From Phyllostachys edulis (Eukaryota > Streptophyta > Magnoliopsida > Poales > Poaceae), in the NCBI GenBank assembly GCA_036346405.1, contig CM070563.1:29770816-29834815 (forward strand): a stretch of 64,000 bases of DNA, read 5' to 3'. Shown here piece by piece: positions 11,790 through 23,100 of this stretch. Under the pieces are notes generated by a model that was given only the letters and a program-made list of their open reading frames with translations, was not told the origin of the DNA and ran no database searches. Each line of letters starts with the position of its first letter. Within the stretch, counting starts at the first letter, position 1. The translations under genes were made by a program, and so were the position numbers.

Positions 11790-12560
11790 GAACTCGATGC
11801 TCTCCTACTTCATCCCAAAGAAGCGGAGTTCTGATTTTTCGCCATACAAAGCCTCAAATGGGGACATCTCAAGACCGGCTTGGTAGCTATTGTTGTACGA
11901 AAATTCAGATAGGGCGATTCTGTCCCAACTTTGTCCGTACTCTAAGGCATGTGCTCAAGCATGTCTTCAAGAATCTGTTGATTCGTTTCGTCTGGCCCAT
12001 CCGCTCATGAATGATATGCGGTGTCAAATTGAGTCTGGTTCCCAAAGCTTCATGCGACTCGCCAAAATCTTGACGAAATCGTGATCCTCGTGGGACACGA
12101 TCTTCTTGGGTACTCCGTGTAGACAGCACGATCTTAGCCATATATAACTCGCTAACTTGTCAGATTCAGAGGTGGTCTTGACCGAATGAAGTGAGCTACT
12201 TTCGTCAACCGGTCAATTATCACCCAGATAGAGTCACATCCTCGATTGGGTCCTAGGAAGTCCCAGAATGAAGTCCATACCAACTTCTTCCCACTTCCAC
12301 TCGGAATCGGCAACGGTTGCAAAGAAACCACCGGGTCTTTGATGCTCGCCTTGACTCATCGACACACATCACAACGGGCTACAAACTCAAAGAATTTTCG
12401 CCTATGTCGACCCACCAATATCTTTCCTTTAGATCCCGTACATCTTGGTGCCGCCAGATGAATGGAATAAGGCGCCTCATGAGCTTCCTCGTAATCGATC
12501 GCTTTAAACTCGCTGATCCCAGACACAAATGCGGTTTCCGAACCATATCGTTCCTTGCTC
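11790..12560 (-). pseudogene. Tekay-A integrase zinc finger and catalytic core, frameshifted
   Basis: The - strand contains 'FEFVARCDVCR' near 12360-12390 (cysteine half of the H2C2 finger). Core segments homologous to Tekay-E lie in several frames: the 'DFI' start near 12270, 'GTRLNLT' near 12030 and 'MSPFEALYG' near 11845-11870. Many one- and two-base differences from Tekay-E break the frame, often at CTG or CAG sites. The catalytic D,D,E cannot be read in one frame. Confidence 0.75.
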
Positions 12561-13250
12561 ATCTTCGCGAATCTCGGGCTTTGCCTCTTCTCATATTCTT
12601 CTTGATCTCCTTGATGTCTTCATCTTCTATCCGCTTCTCTCGATCCGACTCAAGTGTTGATTGAACTTCCAACGCGCTCACACAACCTTGATCAACAATC
12701 TCCAAGTTCAGATGCTTCAATTCTTCGTACAACTCTGGCTGATTCTTCTGAACCAAGATGGTGTTGCAATACGCCTTTCTGCTTAGGGCATCTGCAACCA
12801 CATTTGCCTTGCCCGGGTGATAATGAATTCCAAGATCATAATCCTTTATTAATTCTAGACATCTTCTCTGACGGAGATTAAGGTCAGACTGGGTAAAGAT
12901 GTACTTCAGACTCTTATGATCTGTGAAAACCTCACAAATGTTACCAATGAGATAATGCCGCCAGATCTTCAATGCATGTACGATCGCTAACTAACCTGTG
13001 TCGTGAGTGGATAATTCCTTCATGTGGCCTCAATCGACGAGATGCATAAGCGACAACTTTGTCCTCTTGCATCAAGACACGTACCGAGTCCTTGACGGAT
13101 GCGTCGCAGAAAATCACAAAATCCTTATGGATGTCCCAGAGAACCAACACAAAAGTGTAAACTAATCTCGTCTTCACTCCTCGAAACTTTCCTCACAAGC
13201 ATCCGTCCATTCAATTTCTTTTCCTTCTTTAGAAGTTGAGTCATTGGTCT
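12559..13250 (-). pseudogene. Tekay-A RNase H
   Basis: The frame 12972-12559 holds 'DHKSLKYIFTQSDLNLRQRR' and 'YHPGKANVVADALSRK', typical of the C-terminal half of Ty3 RNase H, followed by the linker to integrase. The N-terminal half (13177-12941) shows 'IFCDASVKDS' and 'VVAYASRRLRPHEG', with a frameshift between halves near 12975. RNase H removes the RNA strand during reverse transcription. Confidence 0.85.
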
Positions 13251-13379
13251 TGCTATCTTGGAGAAACCTTCAATAAATCATGTAATATCCACCAATCCAA
13301 GGAAACTTCTCACCTCCGAGACAGACTTAGGTTGTTTCCAATCCATTACCGCTCGACTTTGGTCGGATCTACTAAGAAC

Positions 13380-14120
13380 TCCTCCTGCGGACACAATATG
13401 TCCAAGGAATGCCATTTGACTTAGCCAAAATTCGTGACTTGCTGAATTTGGCATAAAGTCGGTTCTCCCGAAGTTTTCCCAAAATTAATCTGAGGTGGTT
13501 CTCATGTTCTTCTTCATTCTTGAATAGACGAGGATGTCATCGATGAAAACAACCACAAACTTATCCAAGAATTCCATGGACACTTTGTTCATCATATTCA
13601 TGAAGTAAGTATGCGTTCACAAACCGAAAGACATTACCGTGAACTCGTACAATCCATATCTAGTGGTGAAAGCTGTCTTCGGAATATCTTCTGGTCTAAT
13701 CTTCAGTTGGTGATAACCAGATCTCAAATCAATCTTCGAGAAGACACTTGCTCCTTTCAGTTGATCGAACAGATCATCAATCCTAGGTAGCGGGTACTTG
13801 TTCTTGATTGTCACTTCATTGAGTGACCTATAATCCACACACATCCTCATACTGTTGTCTTTCTTCTTAACAAACAGTACCGGTGCACCCCAAGGTGATG
13901 AACTTGGCCGAATGTATCCCTTGCTCCGCAACTCTTCAATTTGTTTCTTCATCTCTGCCAATTCATTAGCCGGCATTCTATAGGGTCGCTTCGAGATTGG
14001 AGCGGTCCCTGGGACTAAGTCTATTAAGAACATTATGTCCCTATCCGGTGGCATGCCGGGTAAATCATCAGGAAAGACATCCGGGAACTCTTGCACTACT
14101 GGTATATCTTCAAGCTTTAA
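13380..14120 (-). pseudogene. Tekay-A reverse transcriptase
   Basis: The - strand frame down to 13617 reads through RT blocks 'SSSPWGAPVLFVKKKD', 'CVDYRSLNEVTIKNKYPLPRID' and 'FSKIDLRSGYHQLKI', then is shifted. The catalytic block FIDDIL is encoded at 13530-13550 in another frame. This is the best preserved part of the element. Confidence 0.9.
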
Positions 14121-14530
14121 CTCCTTCAAGCTGGTCAGTATGGAACTTCCTCCGATGCAGGTCTTGGGCTTGAATTCAACTGTGACTCCTTCCTCATTGG
14201 TGAGAGTGATAGACCTATTGGCACAGTCTATCCGTCCTTGATTCTGGCTAACCAATCCATCCCAAGTATTACATCTAGACCTTGAGAATGCGTAACTATC
14301 AAGTCTGCTATGAAGGAAACTCCAGATATCTCCAGGGTAAGATTCGGGCATAGAGAGCTAGTTCTCATTTCCGAGCCCGGGGAATGGATTATCATAGGGT
14401 TATTTAATGGAGAAATAGGTAACCCATTTTTGTCCACAAACTTATTGGATACAAAAGAATGCGAAGCTCGAATCAAACAGTAATCGATGCAGTATCATAT
14501 TAACGAAACGCACCAGGGCGACATCCGTGC
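14121..14530 (-). pseudogene. Tekay-A retropepsin
   Basis: The family reads '...LFDSGASHSFVSNKF...ILGMDWL'. Here the active-site region reads LFDSS followed by a shifted frame (near 14460-14475), and Gly-Ala of the DSGA motif is gone through a two-base loss. 'SNKFVDKNGLPISPLNNPM' and 'VILGMDWLA' follow in frame (14445-14240). The protease would not be made or work in this copy. Confidence 0.8.
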
Positions 14531-14654
14531 CGCCGAGCTTCCTCTCTTTGTGGACGTGGTTCACACGCCCTTCGGAATCGCCCGCCGGCTTTGGGGTGCC
14601 GCCGGTGGCTGGTACCCGATCTTGGCTCGGCCGGTGTCGCAGATCGCCGTCTCT

Positions 14655-15546
14655 TCGCATTTGTTGGCATAATGTCCAGCCTCGTTAATGGAAGCATGTC
14701 ACTCCCCGCCGATGAAGTTGGGTTCTTCGCTTAAACCGCCTTTCGCAGATGCATTGTTGCGGAAGCCGGAAGAGTTGGAGCGCCTTGCGTGCATCGAGCT
14801 CGGGTGTAGAAGATCGAACCTTCCACTCGAGGTGGCCGAGGCCGAGCAAAGCGAGGCTTGGGTTGCCCTCCGAGTTGAACTTCGAGCGCCATCCTCCGCT
14901 ATGGTTCTCCATCTCCGGATGTTTGGCCTCCGGCGAAAAGCTTTATTCACTAACCGCTGGAAGTCGCAGTAGTCATTGGAGACCACCGATCGAGATCTCA
15001 TCGCTCAAACCATCCATGAACCTTTCTCGCTTTCTTCGTCACTAGCCACATCTCGCTGGGGCATAGCGAGCAAGCTGGTTGAACTGCGGCAGTATTCACC
15101 CACCGCAAGTGTTGCCTTGTTTGAGCGCTGTGGAACTCTTTCTTCTTTAGGGTCATTATCCCCGCGGGGATATGTGCATGGCGGAAAGCCCGCACAAACT
15201 CCTCCCAAGTGATAGTCTGCGCATCGGCATGGGAGATGTTGTAGTTATCCCACCATTCTGATGCGGGGCCGGTGAGCTGGTGAGAGGCAAACAGGACTCT
15301 CTCACGGTCGGTACACTGTGCAATATCCAACTTCTTTCCAATAGCACGAATCCAGTCATCGGCATCCATCGGCTCTGTGCTTCTGGAGAAGGTCGGTGGG
15401 CGCATGCGCATAAAATCTGCCATGGTCAATCTCTGCGTGGGCGGAGGTGGTGGTGCGATCCCAGTTGCTCGCACATTCTCGTGACGCTCGAGGGATCGAG
15501 CTAGGAGGTTAATCGATGGTTTTGATTTTCCATCATCCGACGCCAA
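14655..15546 (-). pseudogene. Tekay-A gag
   Basis: The start is ATG at 15546; the protein begins MASDDGKSKPSINLL. The capsid part has 'PPTFSRSTEPMDADDWIRAI' and 'FASHQLTGPASEWWDNY', then 'WEEFVRAFRHAHIPAGIM', the Retrotrans_gag fold, and loses frame near 15150. A CCHC zinc knuckle is still visible at 14655-14697 (NEAGHYANKC), with an indel between its first cysteines and the rest. Tekay-B gives the intact pattern for comparison. Confidence 0.85.
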
Positions 15547-15989
15547 TCTGGTCCTTCAACCGGTGGTGGTGGTGGTTGCCGCACGATCTTCCCGTAATCC
15601 GCGTGCTGTTGCCGACTCGGACATCGCCATCGCCAGACGGTGGTCACCATCTGCTAGAACTCCAAAGATTTAGGAGAGATAGACAGATAGGAAATTCTAA
15701 GGGGGTAAATTCTAATAGCCCAAGAACACAAAGAGCACACAAGACAAAGAACAGATTTTCCAAAAAAGTTCCTTTATTTAGTCATTTGATTCAAAGGTTA
15801 TGGCTACCACAAGTAAGATAGTAGCTCATAATTCGCAACTAAAGGTCGAGCTAACAGGGAAGATAACTACTATGGGGTACTGGGGGTATAATCCGGCTCA
15901 CTTGAGCTAGCCTCGCTTGACCTTTAGCTAGCCTTGCTCAGATTAGATCTTCACTTTCTTCGCTTCTTGTAGTCTGTTTCGAAGCGGTG
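15547..15989. other. Tekay-A spacer between ORF0 and gag
   Basis: This untranslated interval between the two frames of Tekay-A contains an A-rich patch near 15715-15780 and no convincing reading frame. In Tekay-B the matching interval is 30645-30983. Confidence 0.6.
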
Positions 15990-16440
15990 AGCAAGTCATT
16001 CAAGGTGTTTCAGAGGCGAATCCAAAGCCTTAGCAGATCCACCGTGTGTCGACCGGGGAATCTTCGCTCTAGCGGAGTTGAAAGTCTTCGTCAAGCGGGT
16101 TGGAATGTGCATCGGGTAATAATGAAACCCGTGCCATGAAGGCGATGATTGTAAGTGTAGCGAAGGTGGCGAATCGCTTCCCTTGCCGCATCCTCGCATG
16201 CCATCATCAAAGGTGTCGCACGGATCGGAGCGCCAAAGACGTGGAAGACGGTGTCAGTGCGAGATTGGAGTAGATGAGCACTTCTACTCTCCACGCTTGT
16301 TGTTCTCCCACTTGGTACTTGAATCCTTGAAAAGTTGGCCTCTTCCCAGAACCTGTGTGCGATCATTTCCCAAAGTATCTCGGCCAAAGATTCAAAGAAA
16401 GGCTCCGTGAGAAGTAGCATCCGGTCTTTCACCATCTAAA
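15990..16440 (-). pseudogene. Tekay-A ORF0 (extra frame between primer site and gag)
   Basis: The - strand starts ATG at 16435 and, allowing one or two frameshifts, matches ORF0 of Tekay-B and -D. Shared blocks are 'FKYQVGEQQAWRVEVLIYSNL' (split over frames near 16320-16260), 'DAAREAIRHLRYTYNHRLHGTGF' near 16195-16130 and 'HYYPMHI' near 16120. I do not recognise the family. The same order in several elements argues for a real element protein. Its function is unknown. Confidence 0.65.
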
Positions 16441-16576
16441 ATTTTGAGAAGGAGAGGAGTTAGTAAACATTTTAAAGAGAAAGGTTGAGAAATGACTCGA
16501 TAGACTCAAAATAGTTTTAGTTTTTGAAGATAAGTCCTTAAGGCAATTCTAAGGCCACGACCTACGATAATGATAT

Positions 16577-16588
16577 GGCTCGATACCA
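16577..16588 (-). other. Primer binding site of Tekay-A
   Basis: On the - strand TGGTATCGAGCC lies 4 bases after the 5' LTR. It matches the 3' end of plant initiator tRNA-Met (TGGTATCAGAGC) with a small change at CAG-to-CGA. Confidence 0.85.
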
Positions 16589-16592
16589 CTTT

Positions 16593-19500
16593 TGTGGGAC
16601 CCGAACGAAGATCCCGAACCCTCGTGTTCATACACCATCCAGATTTCCTGTGTACAGTTACAAAAATGATAACATAACCAAGTCTCGCATTGCATTAATA
16701 GTAAATCGAGTTCGATACAATTGGGCATGAAGCCAAATAAAAGATTAAATAACACAATGAAATAAGAACGATAGTAGTAGGCGAACGATCCGCCACAGTA
16801 ATCGCCCGAGGCGAGCCTAGGTGTCGTGTCCTCACCGCCCCGATAGTAGTCTTCTCCTAAAATTTGTTGCATAAAGCAAGCATGAGCACAACTACCGTGC
16901 TCGCAAGTTACACCCAATATGGAATTGTAATGCATGCATAAGGTAAACAAAGGACATTGGCGGGGTTATTTTATGTAAAGCGCTAGCTTTAATTTTAAAT
17001 AATCATAATAGATTGCAAGGCCATTTTCATACAGATTTAAAATCATAAATTTAAATGACAAATGTATAATGTGGATAACCTCCAAGAAAGGTGATGGATA
17101 TCCTCCAATCACAATGGCTAACCGCCTAATTTTCCCACGTGATTAACCATCCCGAAAACATCTCTGAAGTCATTTTAAAACCAAAAACAAGTCTAACTCA
17201 AAGTGGCTTTGCTAGCATGTCCATGATCATGACGCGCTATTCAATAGTTTCTACTCGCAGAGTTTGTACATTTTTACCCACACGAGATAATTTGCTCCTT
17301 GTGTCGGCCAATCCACGCTTCCTAAGGCGTGTGACAAAGCAATTATCACGAGGTCGTTATAATGGTCTACCCCAAAGAACTCGTGTCCGCTAAGGTTTCG
17401 CCCATTGACTATCCATCCTCCCAGGAGCCCCTCTTGCGCCAGTGGGACTACTTGTCTAACCAACACCCACTCATACAAAATGGCACGACTATCTACGAGG
17501 TGTCCCAAGTTATTAAGCCGAGTCTTACCTGCATAAGACGTGTGGTGGTACGGTAGGGCATAGCAAGATGCGGCTCCAAGACCGGTCCTTAATCGACTTG
17601 GGCGCTGCTCAAAATCAAACCACAGGTGTTAATCCTAACCAGATTAAACCCGTGCATAAACTCGCACCCACCATTCATCCGTTTACCAAGTCCAAACCAT
17701 TTTAGTTTTATTTTAGTGTAAACCACCTTTACAAACTCTCTATGGTAAAACAATACCATAGATTTGATTTTAAACAAGTTGTAATGATTTGGCTAAATCC
17801 TCCCAAATTCAAAATCATGGTCTAAACATTTGCTAAGCATTTCCAAACAATTTTACCTATGGTGACAAGGGATGGCATTTCAATATACAAACTTGGCCAT
17901 ACAATAACAATTGGAATAGCTAAGCATTTAAACAGGTCTTAAAATAATTGACTAAAAATATGCATGCAATAATAATTCTAAAAACTGGATTAAATAACTT
18001 TAAAATAGTAGGTGCAACATGGTCAAAGTGTAACTTGCCTTCGCTGAAGTCTTGAAATTCTAAAGCTTCTAAGAATCAAATTTTAATCGTCAGAATCTAA
18101 ACGTGAAATACGACAATCAATTGAAATTCAAATAAAAACGAGACAATAGTTCAACTAACTCCAAATAAAATAATTATATTTTATTTGGCTAGATAATAAT
18201 TTTATAAGACTTTATAAGTTTGAAACACTCAATTTAGAAATAGGAAATAAAAGATATGAATTTTACAAGTTTAAATCCTAAATTTGCAATTTAAATAGTT
18301 TAATTTAAAATGACAATTTAAACTAATTCCAAATAAACTAATTCTAATTTATTAAGCTAGATAATATTTTTATAAAATTTTAAGAATTTAATTCACTAAA
18401 TTTGGAGTTGGAATTAGATGATATGAATTTTATAAATTTTAACCTAAATTTGGAATTTAAATGAATTTCTAAATTCTAAAACAGGACTAAACTGAACTCC
18501 AAATTGAATAACTAAATTTTATTTAGTTAGATAATAATTTTCTAAGATTTTAGCAATTTGAATCATCTAATTTGGAATTAGGATGCAAAAGTTATGAATT
18601 TTACAAATTTAATCCTAAATCTGTTATTTAATCCATTTTCTGAATTATTTTTCTAAAGGAAATCTAATTATTGCGCAATGCTGACATCAGCGAAGGAATT
18701 CCGGGATTTAAAAGAAATAAAAAAATTTCGACGTCTTGGGCCCTTATGTTAGAGACACTACCACGTGGACTTAGTCCACGCCTTGGCGCACGGTGAGGTG
18801 GCGTGATGTGGCGCGCCCGACAGCGTGGTGGCGCCACATGGGCGTGAGTTGGCGCCACATGGGCGCACACGCACACGCCACGCGGGCAATGGCGGCCGGC
18901 GTCGGAACCAAGGGTTCTTGCTTGTTTGTCAGACGGCGGCGGCGTGCGAGGTGCGCGATGTAACGAGAAGAAGACGGGAACCAAGGGAGCTCACCCACAC
19001 GAGAAGGCGGGATTTGAGATGGCGGCGGCGAAGCGGAGAGCGGCGCGGCTACGGTTGAAGGCGACACGGAGCTACGGGGGTTCTCTCGACGAGGGCGAGG
19101 GGCGCAGCAGCTTCGTGGCGTCAAGGCGATGCGATTGGTGGTGGCGGCGAGGACGCGGAGGCAAGTGACTGTGGCGCAATCGACGGTGGCGTCTTGCGGT
19201 GGTCGACGGCAACGATCTTCAATTCCGGCGCATGTAGGGAAAAGAGAGAGGAAGGTGGCGTTGGGGAAGCGGAGAGAGGGCTACCCGGAGTGCCTTTTAT
19301 AGGGGGCGAGGAGGTCCGAGGCGGCGAGCGCGAGGTGGAGATCGTGGCGGCGGTTGCGCGGCGACGTGGGGGAATCCGGGGCGAGGAGAGGGGGAGAAGG
19401 TGGGGGCGAGGGCGGTTGGAGGCGCCGAGTCGTGCGCGCACGTGTGCGTGTCGGGACGCGGGAGGTTGGAGCGGCCAGCTACGAAGCTCGCCTGTGAGCG

Positions 19501-20010
19501 AAAATGGCGGAGGCGGCTTGACCGCGCGGAGGAGAATGCGGGAGAAGATGACGCGGGCCGCTGGATTTCTCATCCGACAAGGAGAGAGGGAGGCGTGGAG
19601 CGTCACGTGCCGTCGGATGGGCATCCGATGGGAGAGAGAGGAGGCGGGTGCACAAGGGTTTGGCTGAGCAGCCGAAGGCCGAAGGCACTGAGGGGAAAAT
19701 GGGTCGAGAGAGGGTTTCGCCCATGCACCGCTGAGGGTTTTTTAGTTTTCTATTTTAAATAATCTGGTTAATTCCTTTTAGACTTAGAAAATAGCAAACA
19801 GAGTCCAAAATTCTAAAAAAATCTCATAAATCCTTAGAGACATTTTAGACTTAATAAAATTATCCCCAACTTAAAGTTGGTAATAGAATTTTGAATTTAA
19901 ATTTGTTCTGGATTTAAATAATTTAAAGGAAAGCTTTTAAAATTCAGAAAATTCACAAATTCAAATAAGTTTTAAACTTTAACCAAATTTGAAATTTTTG
20001 GGCTGTTACA
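16593..20010 (-). repeat. Tekay-A right LTR (5' LTR in element sense)
   Basis: This 3418 bp repeat is nearly identical to 7788-11211. Small indels distinguish the copies; several are at CTG/CAG trinucleotides (for example ccctctgtgttc on the left against ccctcgtgttc on the right). It ends GGCTGTTACA directly before the CTATT duplication. Confidence 0.93.
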
Positions 20011-21130
20011 CTATTCAACCTCGTTGGCCTCGACGTCTCGCTTCTACGATGTTGGACACTGTAAGTGTGTACAATCAAGTTCTACATTCATCTAATACCA
20101 ATAAATATCACAACTCATTGCTTATGTATAGATACATGCTGCAAAATGTCCGGGAATGGAAAGAACCGGTGGGTTTCCTCGACCCACACGTGGTATCGTT
20201 GCAAACCATCCTACAAGACTCGTCCTTCGTCGAGAAATACATAACGAGGTCATTGCTTCTACAGAGGAACATGAAGTACATAGTGGTGCCCTACAACCGT
20301 GGGTAAGTGTCACTACTTGCTATACAAATTTCATTTGTACATTATCGCAAAGACTAACTTAGGTTTAATGACTATAGCGACATACATGAGTAGGTACCAT
20401 TGATCCTTTTAGTTATTATACCCAAGAGGAACCATGTGATATACCTTGATTCCCTAAACCGCAACAAGCACGACTTCAAAGACTCTAAGAGGAATACTGA
20501 GAGGTATGCTCATTTCCTCCTTACGTAACTCTATTGTAGTCTTCATTCGCTTGAAATGGCCGAGGATAACTTTTTGAATCATGTAGGTCGCTCATCAATT
20601 ATGTTGCCAACAAAGGAATATACGATGGAAAGAGCGCCTAACCAACACACAGGATGGATTTTCCAAAGACGTGCTACAACACAATAATACTATATCATAC
20701 TTCATAATAACGCGTCTCGAACCGACTATACCTATATATGTAATTCTATTTTTGCAAAGGCCGCCAAAGAAAAGATGATGAGTTATGTGCAATCTACGTG
20801 CGCTATCATATGCACTAATCCTTCTGACTAAGAAGAAGGATCCCGAGGTTTGTCAATCTCAAATAATTATTTCCTAATTATAAATTTAAATATATATAGC
20901 TTACCACTTTACTCTTAATTGGTAGCGGCATGTGTCTTGGATTTACAATGTGATTCACTCGTTGCGGAAGAGATCAAGGACATTCGAGGAAGCTCATACT
21001 TTATCAACTCGAATCATTAACGACAACGGAGAGTTTCACTCGCCGCCAACCCGAGCATCACCCCACTAAAACCTCTCGGCGCAAACAATTGTAATCTAGT
21101 TGTAACTATAGCGACAATACTTGAACAAAT
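20011..21130 (+). pseudogene. CACTA-1 second gene, 3' part: Ulp1-like C48 peptidase
   Basis: This continues the gene interrupted at 7787. The first exon reads 'NLVGLDVSLLRCWTL' and ends at a GTAAGT donor (20061). The next exon (20132-20302) ends 'MKYIVVPYNRG' at another GTAAGT. A third (about 20394-20503) has 'LILLVIIPKRNHVIYLDSLN', the His/Asp region of Ulp1-type proteases. A later one near 20770-20850 has 'DDELCAIYVRYHM', matching the catalytic Cys region. Such peptidase domains are often fused or linked to the Transposase_24 gene in grass CACTA elements; their role there is not settled. Frame breaks make it a pseudogene. Confidence 0.75.
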
Positions 21131-21315
21131 GCGATCTTTTGTAATTTATTTTGAGTAATGATCACTTTGAGTTGTCATGGCTGCTGAATCTGTTATTGTG
21201 AAATGTTGTTTTTGTGATTGCTTGAATCCTTTCTCTGTGAATGCTTGTTTTCAGAGGGCATGGCTAGCAATTCCTGAGGCTAGCCAGGAAAACAGCAAAT
21301 TGTGGGCAGGGGTAT

Positions 21316-21741
21316 GAGCTATCACAGACGGTTTTTTGTTAAAACCGTCTGTGAAGGCAAGTATCACAGACGGTTTTCGATCAGAAACCGCGTCGTGATA
21401 GGAGAATATCACGAGCGGTTCTATATAAAGCCGTGCGTGATAGTCACAAATCACGACGGTTTTATTTAGAACCGCTCGCGATATTCTCCTATCACGCAGC
21501 GGTTTTATTTAGAACCGCTCGTGATATTCTCGAATCACGAGCGGTTGTCGCTGAAACCGCTCGTGATATTTTGACTTCACGCACGGTTTTTAATAAAACC
21601 GCTCGTGATATTTCGTATCACGACGGTTTTGTACCGCTCGTGATAATATCTCGTTATCACGCATCAACAAACATAGACGGTTCGGAAACCGCCTGCGTGA
21701 TGACGGTTCCAACCGCTCGTGATGTCGGCCTCGTAGTAGTG
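21316..21741. repeat. CACTA-1 3' subterminal array and terminal repeat
   Basis: About a dozen inverted 12-mers related to TCACAGACGGTT / AACCGTCTGTGA occur here. The first copies (21322-21372) are canonical. Later ones read TCACGAGCGGTT or ACCGCTCGTGA. The terminal inverted repeat ends with CGTAGTAGTG at 21741. These are the expected binding sites for the accessory transposition protein. Confidence 0.9.
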
Positions 21742-21947
21742 ACTCCCGATGTAGACGACCTCGACCTCTTTGCTCCGGTTGCCGTTGAGCCTGATGCTGA
21801 CGTGGAGGTTGACGACGGAACTCCACCTTGCTCCTCCAGTGAAACCTCCGGTTGGTTTGAGGTAGCCGCAGCCGCCCCCATAGACACAATTTCGTCCGAT
21901 GAAAGTCTGAACTCACTAAGAGCAAAGCTATCGTAAGAACTGTCCAT
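21742..21947 (-). pseudogene. hAT transposase N-terminus, cut by CACTA-1
   Basis: From ATG at 21947 the - strand encodes MDSSYDSFALSEF, a Ser/Thr/Gly-rich stretch and 'KRSRSSTSGV', where CACTA-1 starts. Many plant hAT transposases have an acidic/serine-rich N-terminus ending in a KRxR(S/T)STS motif just before the BED zinc finger. The BED finger and catalytic part would lie on the other side of CACTA-1, left of this window. Identification rests on this N-terminus and on the hAT-like end at 23092. Confidence 0.6.
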
Positions 21948-23092
21948 AACGAAAATTGCTAAATCGAAACTAACACTATTACTACTTTAATCTTAGCATT
22001 AAAATAATTCACAATAAAAGTATTACAAAAATAGTATTATACCTCTTTCGCTGACTTGCTGACGAAAATTGAAATTTCCAAATTTTGGCACAAATTTTTT
22101 TAATTTTGCCAAATTAGCTCAACACGGATTTGAATTTGCACAAAACAATTTCAAAGATAGAATAGATAATGAAGAGGTGCTAAATGAGGGGGGGTATGGT
22201 GCCTAATTATAGAAAAAAAATTTCGAATTTTTTCAATTTTTTTGCTATTTTTTAAGCCCCCAACAGTCAAAAAGGGTAAAAAAATCTCCCAACGATAAAA
22301 AACGGCCGAATATTTCGGGCCGTGCCGTGCCGGGCATGGCCCACAGGCACGACACGGCCCGGCTCTTCGGCCGCGCCCGCTAATCTTCTTCTCCCATTTG
22401 CCACCAGTGTCGCTCGTTTTCTTCTCCAGATCTTCTCTTGCGTGCCGCCACCGCCGCCTCCTCGGTCTCGCCTCCCATGGCGCTTACACCTCAACGACAC
22501 CGCCTCCATGCCTCCGCGACGGCGCCTCGCTCGCCTCCCAGCGACGGGCGTCGTCGACGCCGCCTCCTCGCTCTCAAGAACCCCGCCACCGCCGACAACC
22601 CCGCCGCTCCTCACGCCGCCGACGACTTTGCCGCTTTGATTTAAATCGCGCGCGCCCCGATGACCCGCCGCCTCCTCCTCCATCCACTCCAGTGCAGGCG
22701 TAGCATCGTGCACCGTGCCGCCGCGGCGCCGCTTGGCCCGTCTCCTCCTCCCTCTACTTCGGCGCAGCACCGTGTGTCGCGAGCCCGCGACGACCTCCTC
22801 CTCCCTCTGCTCCAACGCAGCACCGTGCACCGCCAGCTCCGCTCCAGCCGTTCGCCTCCGCCTCCGGCCTCCCTCTGCCATAAACCTGGTGTCACCAGGT
22901 TACCGTGTCGTGCCCATGTTGCGGTTGCCGGTTCGGCATGGTTCGCATCGTTCATCTTGTCCGGCCGACCCACCGTCTTAGAGTTGCGGCCGAGTGCACG
23001 CAAGGGGTGTCATCTTGGGCAGGCGCGCCCATGAATAGTACGGGCCAGGCCTACAGTAGCATGCTTCGTGCCGGCCCATTTGGCCAGCTCTA
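21742..23092 (-). mobile_element. hAT element, right (5') arm
   Basis: The arm ends in TGGCCAGCTCTA (23081-23092), i.e. TAGAGCTGGCCA in element sense, a terminal repeat of the CAGAG/TAGAG hAT type. Subterminal DNA is rich in GGCCCGGCACGG-type words (22316-22370 and 23030-23085), common in grass hAT elements. The expected 8 bp target duplication would start as CATAGAGG at 23093-23100 but the other end is outside the window. The 22270-22900 stretch is GC-rich and makes long spurious frames on both strands. Confidence 0.6.
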
Positions 23093-23100
23093 CATAGAGG

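Larger units (their letters stand above)
7788..20010 (-). mobile_element. Tekay-A, full-length Ty3/gypsy chromovirus
   Basis: A complete 12.2 kb LTR retrotransposon on the - strand: LTRs at 7788-11211 and 16593-20010, TG/CA ends, a CTATT target duplication, a primer site matching initiator tRNA-Met (16577-16588) and a polypurine tract (11212-11225). Internal order on the - strand is ORF0, gag, protease, RT, RNase H, integrase with GPY/F module, and chromodomain. The chromodomain, the about 3.4 kb LTRs and the Met primer site fit the Tekay/Del clade. Coding parts are interrupted by frameshifts. The two LTRs are very similar, with many 1-3 base indels between them. Confidence 0.92.
1..21741 (+). 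mobile_element. CACTA-1, autonomous-type En/Spm element, 5' end outside window
   Basis: A CACTA element is recognised by a decayed TNP2 transposase at 727-3874 and a second gene with Transposase_24 and Ulp1-like parts on the same strand (5722-7787, resuming at 20011). An array of inverted subterminal repeats follows (21316-21720), and the terminal repeat ends in CGTAGTAGTG at 21732-21741, the reverse complement of CACTACTACG. The element is split by Tekay-A at 7788-20010; joining 7787 to 20016 restores the reading frame of the second gene. It is itself inserted in the N-terminal coding part of a hAT transposase. The 3 bp target duplication cannot be checked because the left end is missing. 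All genes are broken, so it is not active as it stands. Confidence 0.85.

Noticed and set aside
21316..21720. Regularly spaced short repeats resembling a CRISPR array
   Set aside because: Units are inverted as well as direct, spacers are not unique in size, and the context is a plant CACTA end.
22267..23003. Frames up to 204 codons on the - strand and several on the + strand
   Set aside because: GC-rich 5' arm of the hAT element; Arg/Ala/Pro-rich with no family resemblance, and open on both strands at once.
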